Source: Ignavibacteriota bacterium
GTDB lineage: Bacteria > Bacteroidota > Ignavibacteria > Ignavibacteriales > Melioribacteraceae
Direction of reading: 5' to 3'
Assembly (NCBI GenBank): GCA_002746605.1
Contig: PDPT01000027.1
Span: forward strand, 1 to 44,351
Length of the DNA stretch: 44,351 bases
The notes under the pieces are model-generated. The model was not told the origin of the DNA. It made no database searches and was given only the letters and a program-made list of their open reading frames with translations. This document shows, piece by piece, positions 1 to 8,536 of this stretch. Numbering within the stretch: position 1 is the first letter of the stretch; the number at the start of each line of letters is the position of its first letter. The position numbers were made by a program, and so were the translations under genes.

Positions 1-1
1 T

Positions 2-697
2 ACGGTTTACGGTTCCCCATCAGATAAGTTTTTGTCTCAAATTATGGGAGCTCCGGGTCTTGCTGACGGATACTATTGGTTTGAACGCCATAATGTAAGA
101 AAAACTGTACAATTTTTCCCTCATTTCCGTACACCTTATGTTTGGGGCAGAGGTGCACAAACTACCGGTTGGGCTTACGACCCAAAATTTGCAATGCCTT
201 GGTGCGATTTAGTTCCGGGAACTATTCAAGGAAATACTGCAACTCTGGAAACTTATTGCTACAAAGTATATACTCTAATTAGTGGTGATGGCTCTGTTAC
301 TGGTTCAACATGGCATGAACTTGGCTGGTATCCATGTCCACCGTCACAAGTTCAATTCGCTTTTACAACTCATGGTGAAAATATGGGAAGATTATTTAAG
401 GACAGCATAGCAAATAATGAAACCATATTACCGACTAAGACAAAGTTAGAAAATAATTATCCAAATCCATTTAACCCAAGCACAACAATAAAATACCAAT
501 TGAGTGAACCGGGTTTTGTTACACTAAAAGTTTATGATATGTTAGGACAAGAAGTAGCAACTTTAGTAAACGAGCAAAAAGAAATTGGTTTTTACGAAGC
601 CAAGTTTGATGCAGGTAAATTAACAAGCGGAATTTACTTCTATACAATTCGTGTAAATGATTATACCGCTTCTAAAAAGATGATACTTACTAAATAA
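2..697 (+). CDS. T9SS-exported protein, 5'-truncated by the window edge
   Basis: The reading frame is open from base 2 with no stop before the window edge, so the true start lies upstream; TTG at 32 is only an internal codon. About 232 codons remain. The visible body, rich in Trp, Tyr and Pro and with several Cys (PWCDLV, YPCPPS), matches no family I recognise. The last 80 residues or so are a clear T9SS type A sorting domain: NYPNPFNPSTTIKY, then LKVYDMLGQEVATLV, then SGIYFY and a C-terminal KKMILTK. Such domains carry cargo across the outer membrane and are usually cleaved. The product should therefore be secreted or surface-attached. A strong hairpin follows 10 bp after the stop. The sorting domain is certain; the function of the rest is unknown. 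Confidence 0.85.
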   Translation, partial: TVYGSPSDKFLSQIMGAPGLADGYYWFERHNVRKTVQFFPHFRTPYVWGRGAQTTGWAYDPKFAMPWCDLVPGTIQGNTATLETYCYKVYTLISGDGSVTGSTWHELGWYPCPPSQVQFAFTTHGENMGRLFKDSIANNETILPTKTKLENNYPNPFNPSTTIKYQLSEPGFVTLKVYDMLGQEVATLVNEQKEIGFYEAKFDAGKLTSGIYFYTIRVNDYTASKKMILTK

Positions 698-707
698 ATT
701 TAATTTA

Positions 708-741
708 AAACTCCCGATTTCTTCCGAGAAGTCGGGGGTTT
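708..741 (+). terminator. Hairpin terminator after the T9SS protein
   Basis: A 13-bp stem (708-720 with 729-741) with an 8-nt loop and a CCCGA/TCGGG core sits 10 bp past the stop codon. It is flanked by A-rich sequence upstream and GTTT downstream. The T tract is short, but the stem is long and well placed. Confidence 0.75.
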
Positions 742-1061
742 AAGATTTCGAAACCTTCAAAATGCAACCCCTTTTTAGCAATTGGAATTCTTTTTGTAGT
801 TCATATCAATTTTAATACATGAAGTTACTTATCATACTAAAAATATTACTTACTTCATGGCTGCATATAAATATTGCTCCGATAGAATTGGATTTGGAGC
901 TAAATTTAACTTTTCAAGTTTATTTTAGAAAAAGACACACGAACTAATTTTTCAAAGTTTTTCTCTAATCAATTAAGAATAAATTTCAAAATTAAATTCA
1001 TTTTAAATAATACTTTAAGTAATTTTGAGTTCTATTTTTTATATTATTTCCAGGGAGTGTT
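742..1061. other. Intergenic spacer, no gene seen
   Basis: About 320 bp of AT-rich sequence between the terminator and the S46 peptidase. I see no supported gene or RNA. AGGGAG at 1052-1057 is the ribosome binding site of the peptidase, so its promoter should lie in the last 100 bp or so, but no clear box pair stands out. Confidence 0.5.
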
Positions 1062-3182
1062 ATGAAGAACTTTTATTTGAATAAATTTTTTACAGCATTT
1101 TTATTTTTAACTTTTTTAACTGCAAATATTTATGCTCAAGAAAATGATGAAATAACTGCCGAATCCGATATTTTTGATACAGGTAAAATGTGGACATTCG
1201 ATTATCCCCCGACAGAATATCTAAATGAAACTTACAGTTTTGCACCTGATGACGAATGGTTCGAAGATGTAAGACTTTCTGCTTTAAGAATTCCCGGTTG
1301 TACTGCATCTTTTGTTTCCGATAACGGTTTGATAATGACTAATAATCATTGCTCAACTTGGCACAGAGATAACGTTCAAAAAGAGGAAGAAAATTTAGCC
1401 GAAACCGGTTTCTATGCAGAAACTTTAGAAGATGAGAGAAATGTTCCCGGCATGTATGCAGAACAATTAGTCTTCTTAAAAGATGTGACTAAAGATGTTC
1501 AAGCTGCAGTAAGTAAAGTTGATAGCGATACCGCAAAAGTTACAGCATTTGCAAACATCAAAAAAAACTTAATAGAAAAATACAATAAAGAAACCAATCT
1601 AAAATGTCAGTTTGTTTCTTTATTCAATGGCGGAAGATACTCGATTTACGGTTACAAAAGATTTAATGACGTAAGATTGGTTTTTGTGCCCGAACAAGCA
1701 ATAGCTGCTTTTGGCGGTGATCTCGATAACTTTACCTATCCAAGATATGATTTAGATTGTGCCTTTTTTAGAGTTTATGATGACAACGGCGAACCCGTTA
1801 AGTCAAAAAACTTTTTCCAATTCAGCAAAAATGGAGTTCAAAAAGATGAAGTAATTTTTTCTGTAGGTAATCCGGGTACAACGAATAGACTTTATACTGT
1901 TTCGCAACTTGAATATAACAGAGACTTAACTTACAGAAACAGAGCATTTCAATTAGATGAAATTTATTCATTATTGGAAGAATTAAAATCCGTTGCTCCC
2001 GAAAGAGCCGATGAATTTGAAGCCATGAGAACCAAAATCGGTAATGGACAAAAAGTTTATCATTATATTTTAGATGGATTAAGAAAACCTTATCTAATAG
2101 CAAGAAAAAAGGATTTTGAAAATAAAATAAAAGATGAAGTTAATTCGAATCCTCAGCTAAAAGAAAAATATGCTCACATTTGGGACGCAATTTCAAAATT
2201 AAGGAAAGAACTTTATCCGATTGAAAGCAAACTTTCCGCTTACAGATTTTCAAGATTTTTCGGATCAATTTATTTTAATATTGCAAAAGATATTGTAGAG
2301 TACGCTAACGAAATGAAACTTCCTGCAACCGAAAGAAGTGCAAATTATCAAAATGCAAATATAGATTCATTAAAAGAATTAATTTATCCTGATTCAATGG
2401 ACGCATTAATTGAAAACACAAAACTACAGGTTGAGTTGGATTTTATTAGAATGAATCTTGGTGATGAAAATACTTTAGTAAAATTATTGGCAAAAGATTT
2501 TAACGGAGCAGAAGCTGTTAATTACATTTTAACTAATTCAATTTTAAGCAGCAGAGAAAAAACGATGGAATTATTAAATGAATCACCTGAAGATATTTTA
2601 ACTTCAGAGGATCCGTTCATTAAATATATTCTTACTACACAAAATAAAATTGATAGCCTAACTGAAAAAGCTAAAGAAATTAAAGGGACTGAAAGTGTGT
2701 TGAATAGTGAGCTCGGTAAAGTTCTTTATGAAATTTATGGAACGGAAATTCCACCGGATGCTAATTTTACTTTAAGATTAAGTGATGGAATATTAAAGAA
2801 GTTTAATTACAATGGAACTGCAGCAATTGAAAAAACAACTTTCTACGGAATGTATAACAGATATTACGGAAGTGATAAAACTTATCCATGGAACTTGCCA
2901 ACAAGATGGGCTACACCACCTGTAGGTTTTGATTTATCAACACCTTACAACTTTATATCTACAAATGATATCGTAGGTGGAAATTCCGGTAGTGCTGTAA
3001 TTAATAAAGATGCGGAAGTTGTAGGTCTAGCTTTTGATGGAAACATAAACAGTATTATTGGGAACTTTATTTACTTATCCGAAGATAACAGAATGGTATC
3101 GGTTGCCTCGCAAGCAATTATTGAAGCATTGGAAAAAGTTTATAAAGCCGAAAGAATTGTAAAAGAGCTTAAAGGCGAATAG
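1062..3182 (+). CDS. S46 family dipeptidyl peptidase (DPP7-like)
   Basis: A 706-residue exported serine peptidase that removes dipeptides from peptide N-termini. Residues 1-25 form a signal peptide ending near YAQ. The family's triad regions are all present: His96 in NNHCSTWH, Asp in GGDLDNFTYPR (residues 218-228), and Ser642 in GGNSGSAV. Length matches characterised S46 enzymes (about 700-720). In this family the residue 18 positions after the catalytic Ser sets specificity: Gly in DPP7 (hydrophobic P1), Arg in DPP11 (acidic P1). Here it is Gly660 in AFDGN, so DPP7-like activity is predicted. The ATG at 1062 has AGGGAG 4 bp upstream. Its role would be periplasmic peptide use. It appears to be monocistronic, with a hairpin 52 bp after the stop. 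Confidence 0.93.
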   Translation: MKNFYLNKFFTAFLFLTFLTANIYAQENDEITAESDIFDTGKMWTFDYPPTEYLNETYSFAPDDEWFEDVRLSALRIPGCTASFVSDNGLIMTNNHCSTWHRDNVQKEEENLAETGFYAETLEDERNVPGMYAEQLVFLKDVTKDVQAAVSKVDSDTAKVTAFANIKKNLIEKYNKETNLKCQFVSLFNGGRYSIYGYKRFNDVRLVFVPEQAIAAFGGDLDNFTYPRYDLDCAFFRVYDDNGEPVKSKNFFQFSKNGVQKDEVIFSVGNPGTTNRLYTVSQLEYNRDLTYRNRAFQLDEIYSLLEELKSVAPERADEFEAMRTKIGNGQKVYHYILDGLRKPYLIARKKDFENKIKDEVNSNPQLKEKYAHIWDAISKLRKELYPIESKLSAYRFSRFFGSIYFNIAKDIVEYANEMKLPATERSANYQNANIDSLKELIYPDSMDALIENTKLQVELDFIRMNLGDENTLVKLLAKDFNGAEAVNYILTNSILSSREKTMELLNESPEDILTSEDPFIKYILTTQNKIDSLTEKAKEIKGTESVLNSELGKVLYEIYGTEIPPDANFTLRLSDGILKKFNYNGTAAIEKTTFYGMYNRYYGSDKTYPWNLPTRWATPPVGFDLSTPYNFISTNDIVGGNSGSAVINKDAEVVGLAFDGNINSIIGNFIYLSEDNRMVSVASQAIIEALEKVYKAERIVKELKGE

Positions 3183-3233
3183 TTTCAAATGCAGTTTCGA
3201 CTTTCTCGTCTGTATGAATATAATTAAAAATAC

Positions 3234-3261
3234 GCAGCACTAACTCAAAAGTCAGTGCTGC
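3234..3261. terminator. Hairpin between the S46 peptidase and the CcmE-like gene
   Basis: An 11-bp stem with one mismatch (3234-3244 with 3251-3261, core GCAGCACT/AGTGCTGC) and a 6-nt loop. The sequence after it on the plus strand is A-rich, not T-rich, while on the minus strand it is followed by a T run. It is either a weak terminator for the S46 gene or a leader structure for the next gene, whose ATG lies 23 bp on. Confidence 0.4.
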
Positions 3262-3284
3262 AAAAAATTAAAGAAAGTTTATCT

Positions 3285-3626
3285 ATGCAAAAATTAATTT
3301 TACCACTGCTTGTTACAATAATTGTGGTAATGCTTTATTTTCAATACTTTGCTCCAAGTAATGAACTCGGCAGCTTTTCAAAGTTCGATACAAACAGTAA
3401 TGCTTCAATGCCGATTATTGTTAAGCTTGTGAAAGAAAAAGGTGTAAAAAGAATTAGTGGCGGAAACTATCATTTCTATGCAGTTGATAAAGAGAATAAA
3501 GAAATGTTGATAACAGGAATTAAAGATTTACCGCCCGGAATGAATGGTGCAAAAACTATAGTAATTACAGGACATTTATCGGGCAAAGATGCTTTTCACG
3601 CTCATGGAATAGAATTGCGAAACTAG
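3285..3626 (+). CDS. Membrane-anchored small protein, CcmE-like OB fold
   Basis: A 113-residue protein with one N-terminal membrane segment (LILPLLVTIIVVMLYF) and a short extracytoplasmic domain. I chose ATG 3285 over an upstream non-ATG codon because it starts directly at the hydrophobic segment. The pattern of a GSF-type entry, a strand with MLITG, an IVITGHLSG strand and an FHAHGIEL ending resembles the OB fold of the haem chaperone CcmE, where the equivalent end is usually FxAxxVL. However, the protein stops right there and lacks the C-terminal haem-attachment motif (HxxxY, or the Cys version) of true CcmE. No other cytochrome c maturation gene is nearby. It could be a CcmE relative with another role; the assignment is tentative, the gene itself likely. 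Confidence 0.6.
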   Translation: MQKLILPLLVTIIVVMLYFQYFAPSNELGSFSKFDTNSNASMPIIVKLVKEKGVKRISGGNYHFYAVDKENKEMLITGIKDLPPGMNGAKTIVITGHLSGKDAFHAHGIELRN

Positions 3627-3721
3627 AAAAAAATTAGTAATTTTTACAAAAAGAAAGTTTGTGACTAAGAAAATAGTTAAAAACTTTTACATTCATTCAC
3701 TAATTTCGTGAGGAAACACAA

Positions 3722-4153
3722 ATGAAATATTTAACTAAAATAATTTACTTTATTTTATTACTCTTTTTCTTAGTTTCTTGTGATGATGATAAAATAACCA
3801 ACAACAAAGATGAACTTAGCGGCACTTATAAAGCTACAAAGTTCACCGAGCCGGGTTCTACAGATGGAGGAGTTGATATCCTTGCAAATAATGGTTCGTT
3901 AACTCTCCAATTCAATAAAGAACAAAAAGTGGAAGGACATCTACTTATTCCAGCAGATATAGGTTCAAACTTTGCTCCCATAGATACTGATTTTAACGGA
4001 AATTATAAAGTTACTAACGATACACTTAGATTTAGTAACACAGTAGATGTTTTGGATAATAATGTATATTTTCTAACTAAAGATTCTAAATTAGAAACAC
4101 CCGATTATGAAGGCAGACGGAGTTTATTTAAAATTATTTTAGAGAAAAAATAA
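3722..4153 (+). CDS. Lipocalin-like lipoprotein, function unknown
   Basis: A 143-residue protein with a type II signal: Lys4, a hydrophobic stretch, then the lipobox FLVSC with Cys20 followed by DDDK. Acidic residues after the Cys suggest either inner-membrane retention or a Bacteroidota-style surface export signal. The mature part begins ELSGTYKATKF, alternates short beta strands and includes SLTLQFNKEQKVEGHL and NGNYKVTNDTLRF, as lipocalin-like domains of Bacteroidota lipoproteins do. GAGGAA lies 7 bp before the ATG. A hairpin between its stop and the convergent neighbour probably ends transcription. I cannot name a ligand. Confidence 0.75.
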   Translation: MKYLTKIIYFILLLFFLVSCDDDKITNNKDELSGTYKATKFTEPGSTDGGVDILANNGSLTLQFNKEQKVEGHLLIPADIGSNFAPIDTDFNGNYKVTNDTLRFSNTVDVLDNNVYFLTKDSKLETPDYEGRRSLFKIILEKK

Positions 4154-4184
4154 TATGAATTAAACTACTACAAATAATAAAAAT

Positions 4185-4212
4185 TATGGGAAAGGTTTAT
4201 TTCTTTCCCATA
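4185..4212. terminator. Bidirectional terminator between convergent genes
   Basis: A 10-bp perfect stem (4185-4194 with 4203-4212, TATGGGAAAG/CTTTCCCATA) and an 8-nt loop, centred between the plus-strand lipoprotein and the minus-strand DUF4175 gene. On the minus strand the stem is followed by ATTTTTATT, a good T tract; on the plus strand the tail is weaker. Confidence 0.7.
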
Positions 4213-4241
4213 TTACTTGAAAAAAATATATTGTCAATCAG

Positions 4242-7200
4242 CTAATTCTTCTTTTCTTCCAAACTTTCAAAATATCTTTTTATCAGTTCTTGATAATCCT
4301 TAGAATATCCTTCTTTTACAGCTCTAAGTAATTCTTCCCGTAAAATATCTTTTGTTTTTTCATCATATAAATTAAGTTCTTCCGGTGATTTAAGATTAAA
4401 GTTTTTACCACTTAATGATTCTCTGTTTTTTTCAAAGTCTCTTTCATTAATTGAAGTTTGAGCATCCAACAATCGGGATAAAATTCTTTCTTGTTTTCTT
4501 ATTAAATTATCATCAATTTTTTTAGTATTCATACCCGAAATCACTTCTTTCATTTCATCAAGAATTTTATCAAGGTTGGAAACCAACTTTTTTGATTTGC
4601 CAGCTTCTTTTGCTTCCTTGTTTAGTTCCTGCAGAGATTTACCGATAGCTGCCTGCTCTTGTGCTAATCTTTGTATTTGTGCCTGTTGCTGCATTGTTAA
4701 TTGACCAGACTTTAGCATTTGAGTCATTTTATTAATTCCCATTTGTTGCCGACCCATTTTTTTAAGTTGCTGCATTAAAGACATCATTCCAGCTCCTGCC
4801 CCTTGACCTTGCATCATGCTTTGCAGAGAATTTTGTAACATTTTTGCAGCCTTGTTTAAATTGCTCATTGCTTCACCTTGGTTTGCCGAAGTAAGCATTC
4901 CGTTGTTATTCTGCATTCCTGTAATTGAGTAATTCATATTCATTCTCGCATCGCCAAGAGCTTTCCCCATTTCGGGAGTTATGGCAAAAGTCTTCTGCGA
5001 AAGGTCGCTCATCTGTTTTAAGATACTGTTAAGATTATCTTTAAGTTCTAATTGTTTATTTAGATTTTCAGATGAAGTTAAATTAGAACTATTCTTTGTT
5101 TCATTATTTAATTTTTCCTGCTCTTTAGAAAGTTGAATAACATTCTGAATTGATTTTATCATATTCTGCATTACCATTCTCTGATTATTTTGCTGCATCT
5201 GCTTTTGCATATTTTGTAATTGCTCGGAAAGGGAATTCATATTTTTAGAAAGTTGTTTTTGATTCTGCAAGACTTGATCTTTATTTTCTTGTTCAATATT
5301 TTGCATTGCCTGCTCAGATAATTTTTGATTATTCTGTTCATCAAATCTTTTATTAATTTCCTTCATTTCATCAGACGGCATTTCATTAAACTCGGACATT
5401 TTCTTTTGCAAATCATTCATCTTTTTTTGTAAATCATTTAATTTTTTGCTTACTTTATTTTGTTCATTCTTCAGTTCATCAGTCTCTTTAGAATTTTTGC
5501 TCGACATTTTATTTTTAGTCTCAGAAATTAAATCATTTAATTTTTCGTTTAACTCTTTTGTCTTTTTTATTACCTCATCAACTTTTTGTTCAATTTGAAT
5601 TTTTTTCAAAAGATTTAAAGTTCGTTCAATACTTTTCTTAAAAATCTCTTCGTTCATAGAAAAATTTTCAAGTGATTTTTGAACATCATTTCTGTTTAAT
5701 TTTTCCAAAGTGTTCTGCATTTTCTGTAATGCTTTTTTAAGTTCTTCATTATCAAAACTGTTCATCAAATCCTGAAGTTCATTATATTTCTTCATGGTTT
5801 CTTCGGAAAGAAGATTGTTTTCAGCCATTTCTCTCTGCATCTTATTCAACTTTTTTTTCACTTCTTCAACTTTGTCAGTTAAAGATTGAAATTTTTCTAT
5901 GGATTCTTTGATTCTTTCTTTTTCGTTCCAATCAATTTTTTCTTTATTTTTTTTTAGTTCATCAGTTATATTTTGAATTTCCCGCTCTAAATTTTCAGCT
6001 TCCTTTAGAGTTTCTGTCATTTCTTCAATTGCATTTTCTTGCAGTTTATTAGTTTCTGCAAAAAGTTCTTCAAGCGAAGGAACACGAAGTTTGTAGATAT
6101 TTGTTTTAGTTGATTTTGGTCCGCTCACAAAATCATTATCAAAAACTTCAATATAAAAATTAAGAGTTTGATTTTCTTTTAAGCCTAATTGAGTTAAATC
6201 CCAATTATAAAAAAGATTTTGCTTAATATTAACTTTATTTACATTTAAACTAATTAAATTTATACTTTCAAAACTTTCATTTAAGGAATATTTTAACTCA
6301 GCTTTGGTAAAACCAAAATCATCTTGAATATTATAGTGAATGCTTATTAAATCGTTTACAGGTACTAATGAAATTTGTTCGGGCTTCTCTATAGATATTT
6401 CAGGATATAAGTCTTCCGTTATATTTATCGAATATTCAATCGGATTTTTATTGCTTAACGAATCAATATCTAAAACTTGAAAATGATAAGACTGATTTTT
6501 AGACAAAGTAAAACTACCTTCAATTTTTTGGTTTAATACTTTTAAACTCTCTGAACTTTCTCCGAAAATTATGTAAGCTTCTAATAACTCCTTTGTAGAA
6601 GTTAAATTAAATTTAACCTTACTTCCTTTAAGTGATGTAATATTACCATCATTATTTTGAGTAAAAATTGGAATCCTCGAATATTTTGGCGGAATAATTT
6701 TAAAACTCATAGAATTGATTACAGGAAAATCTAAAACTTCAATTTTATGTAATTTAGACTTAATCTTTTTTTCTTTTGCAAAATAATCAAATGAAGCAGA
6801 AATATTAGATAAATAATATTTAATTATTCCGGAAGAATCAGGTATAATTTCCTTTTGTTTAACTTCGGCATCTGTTACGGATTTAACAAATAATTGAACA
6901 CTTTCAGGTAAAGCACCTTCTATTTTAAACTTAATTTCAATATCGCCTCCCTTTTCAATTTTTTTATTTCCTGTTAAAGAAATTATTTTAAAGCTATCTG
7001 GTCTAATAAACTCAGTATTAAACTTTAATAATCTTACAGCTCCTTTATTATAGGAATTGAAAGTAAAAAACAATAGAAAAGAAAAAATTAAAATTACTGC
7101 AAGAATCTTAGAGTTCTTATAAAAAGTAATTTTATTGATTAAACTTAAAAAATTATAATTTTTAATTTTATCGTAAACTAATTTGAAAGCAGCGACCGAT

Positions 7201-7586
7201 AAAAGATCGGAGTTGGAATTTTTAGTTTTATTTATTTGCAGAATATTAATTAAATTATCTTTTATTTCTTTATAATAGCTGCCTATTTCTAAAGCACTTT
7301 TCTCTATTTCCTCTTCAGAATTTATAATAAATATTTTTTTTAGCTTACTGCCGGAAAAAATTAAAAAAGAAACAATAAAAACTAAAATTAAAATCACCCA
7401 AATCGCAAACTTGGTTATTGGCGTTAAATAACCAAAAGTCTCAACTAAGGAAAAAAGATGAAAAGAAATGATAAAAAGAATAAGAGATTTTATAAATCCC
7501 GTACCAATTTGAAGTAATAACTTCTTTCGGGAAAATGAAGTTATCTTTTTAATCAGTTTATCTTTATGTTCTGCAATATTTTCCAT
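4242..7586 (-). CDS. DUF4175-type giant membrane coiled-coil protein
   Basis: A 1114-residue protein. Three membrane segments lie at about 29-49, 55-77 and 161-177, with a roughly 80-residue soluble loop between the second and third. Then comes a beta-rich extracytoplasmic region (about 200-500) with Ig-like stretches such as DFGFTKAELKYSL, typical of DUF4175. From about 505 onward almost everything is predicted helix: charged Glu/Lys coiled coil to about 720, then a Gln/Met/Asn-rich section including MMQGQGAGAGMMSLMQQL, then a final charged helix. DUF4175 proteins have no established biochemical role. The upstream gene, 6 bp away, encodes a DUF4159 protein, a pairing seen in Bacteroidota and often near MoxR/DUF58 genes, though none is here. 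The gene is full-length by family standards. Confidence 0.85.
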   Translation of the reverse strand: MENIAEHKDKLIKKITSFSRKKLLLQIGTGFIKSLILFIISFHLFSLVETFGYLTPITKFAIWVILILVFIVSFLIFSGSKLKKIFIINSEEEIEKSALEIGSYYKEIKDNLINILQINKTKNSNSDLLSVAAFKLVYDKIKNYNFLSLINKITFYKNSKILAVILIFSFLLFFTFNSYNKGAVRLLKFNTEFIRPDSFKIISLTGNKKIEKGGDIEIKFKIEGALPESVQLFVKSVTDAEVKQKEIIPDSSGIIKYYLSNISASFDYFAKEKKIKSKLHKIEVLDFPVINSMSFKIIPPKYSRIPIFTQNNDGNITSLKGSKVKFNLTSTKELLEAYIIFGESSESLKVLNQKIEGSFTLSKNQSYHFQVLDIDSLSNKNPIEYSINITEDLYPEISIEKPEQISLVPVNDLISIHYNIQDDFGFTKAELKYSLNESFESINLISLNVNKVNIKQNLFYNWDLTQLGLKENQTLNFYIEVFDNDFVSGPKSTKTNIYKLRVPSLEELFAETNKLQENAIEEMTETLKEAENLEREIQNITDELKKNKEKIDWNEKERIKESIEKFQSLTDKVEEVKKKLNKMQREMAENNLLSEETMKKYNELQDLMNSFDNEELKKALQKMQNTLEKLNRNDVQKSLENFSMNEEIFKKSIERTLNLLKKIQIEQKVDEVIKKTKELNEKLNDLISETKNKMSSKNSKETDELKNEQNKVSKKLNDLQKKMNDLQKKMSEFNEMPSDEMKEINKRFDEQNNQKLSEQAMQNIEQENKDQVLQNQKQLSKNMNSLSEQLQNMQKQMQQNNQRMVMQNMIKSIQNVIQLSKEQEKLNNETKNSSNLTSSENLNKQLELKDNLNSILKQMSDLSQKTFAITPEMGKALGDARMNMNYSITGMQNNNGMLTSANQGEAMSNLNKAAKMLQNSLQSMMQGQGAGAGMMSLMQQLKKMGRQQMGINKMTQMLKSGQLTMQQQAQIQRLAQEQAAIGKSLQELNKEAKEAGKSKKLVSNLDKILDEMKEVISGMNTKKIDDNLIRKQERILSRLLDAQTSINERDFEKNRESLSGKNFNLKSPEELNLYDEKTKDILREELLRAVKEGYSKDYQELIKRYFESLEEKKN

Positions 7587-7592
7587 ATCATC

Positions 7593-8249
7593 TTAATTTG
7601 AAAGAATGTAAGAAATAATATTTGTCCCGAATTTTAATGCTTCCAATCTTTTTTCTTCAAGGTCATTATGCACATCTTGATTAGCCCAGCCATCACTCGG
7701 ATTACTTTCTACAGTATAAAAAATTACCATTCTTTCATTAAGAAATAAACCGTAACCTCTCGGTGGTTTATTATCATGTTCATGAATTTTTGGTGGTCCA
7801 TTTTCAAACTTATAAACAATGTTGTAAATATCATGATTAAAGGGAAGCTCGATCAAATTTTTATTGGGGAAAACTTTTTTAATTTCTCTACGAAAACTCT
7901 TATCCAATCCGTAGTCATCATCAACATATAAGAATCCCCCATTTTCGAGATATTTTTTAAGTATTGAAATATTTTTATTTGTAAACAAAATATTACCATG
8001 TCCAGTAATAAAGCTAATGGGATAATTAAAAATTTCATTTGTTTCCAAATCAACTGCAGTATAAACCGGATTAGTTTTTATGTTTGTATTCTTGGAAATG
8101 AACTTTAACAAATTAACTTCTGCCGAAGGATCGTTATACCAATCACCGCCTCCGTTATATTTTATTCTTGCAATTTGTAAGTAAGGATTTGTCTGCGAAA
8201 AAGCAATTGAATAAAAAAAAGTTATTAGAATTATTAAAGTAGATTTCAT
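7593..8249 (-). CDS. Exported DUF4159 domain protein
   Basis: 218 residues with an N-terminal signal peptide (hydrophobic residues 4-17, cleavage near AFSQ). The mature part is a nearly complete DUF4159 domain: RIKYNGGGDWYND, SFITGHGNI, a GGFLYVDDDYGLD strand-loop, SFRREI, then PKIHEHDNKPPRGYG and a final ALKFGTNIISY. The fold resembles glutamine-amidotransferase/ThuA-like domains, with conserved acidic and His residues that suggest a ligand site, but no activity is established. It lies 6 bp upstream of the DUF4175 gene, so the two should be co-transcribed and probably act together at the cell envelope. ATG at 8249 is used. The 287-bp divergent gap to prs must hold its promoter. Confidence 0.88.
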   Translation of the reverse strand: MKSTLIILITFFYSIAFSQTNPYLQIARIKYNGGGDWYNDPSAEVNLLKFISKNTNIKTNPVYTAVDLETNEIFNYPISFITGHGNILFTNKNISILKKYLENGGFLYVDDDYGLDKSFRREIKKVFPNKNLIELPFNHDIYNIVYKFENGPPKIHEHDNKPPRGYGLFLNERMVIFYTVESNPSDGWANQDVHNDLEEKRLEALKFGTNIISYILSN

Positions 8250-8469
8250 ATCTATATATTATTGTTAAAGTATAACCTTTTACAAAAAAGATTATAGAAA
8301 GTTCTGTAAAAATTACATATAAAATTTAACGAAATAATAGTTATTAATATTGTTTTAGTAAAAAATTTTGGAATTTTATACTCAACATTAGCTTGGGAAA
8401 TAAGTTAATTTTAAAATATTATGCCAAATTGTATTACTCTCTGCGCAAGTTTTTGAACTCACAGTTATA

Positions 8470-8498
8470 TTGACTTAACTTCAGGATTTATTTATATT
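8470..8498 (+). promoter_or_regulatory. Predicted sigma-70-like promoter of prs
   Basis: TTGACT at 8470-8475 and TATATT at 8493-8498, spaced by exactly 17 bp, 38 bp before the prs start codon. The predicted start near 8505 gives a leader of about 30 nt. Bacteroidota-type primary sigma factors often use other boxes, so this is a pattern match only. Confidence 0.5.
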
Positions 8499-8536
8499 TA
8501 TACTTACATAAATTTTAAAAACCGGTTTATAAAGTA

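Noticed and set aside
819..947. A 42-codon frame beginning MKLLIILKILLTSWL between the first T9SS gene and the S46 peptidase
   Set aside because: Hydrophobic start is tempting, but there is no ribosome binding site, no recognisable family, and short frames of this kind are common in AT-rich DNA.
8278..8311. Dyad TTTTACA..TGTAAAA in the gap between the DUF4159 gene and prs
   Set aside because: Seven-base arms 20 bp apart in AT-rich DNA; no match to a known operator and no second copy at another gene.
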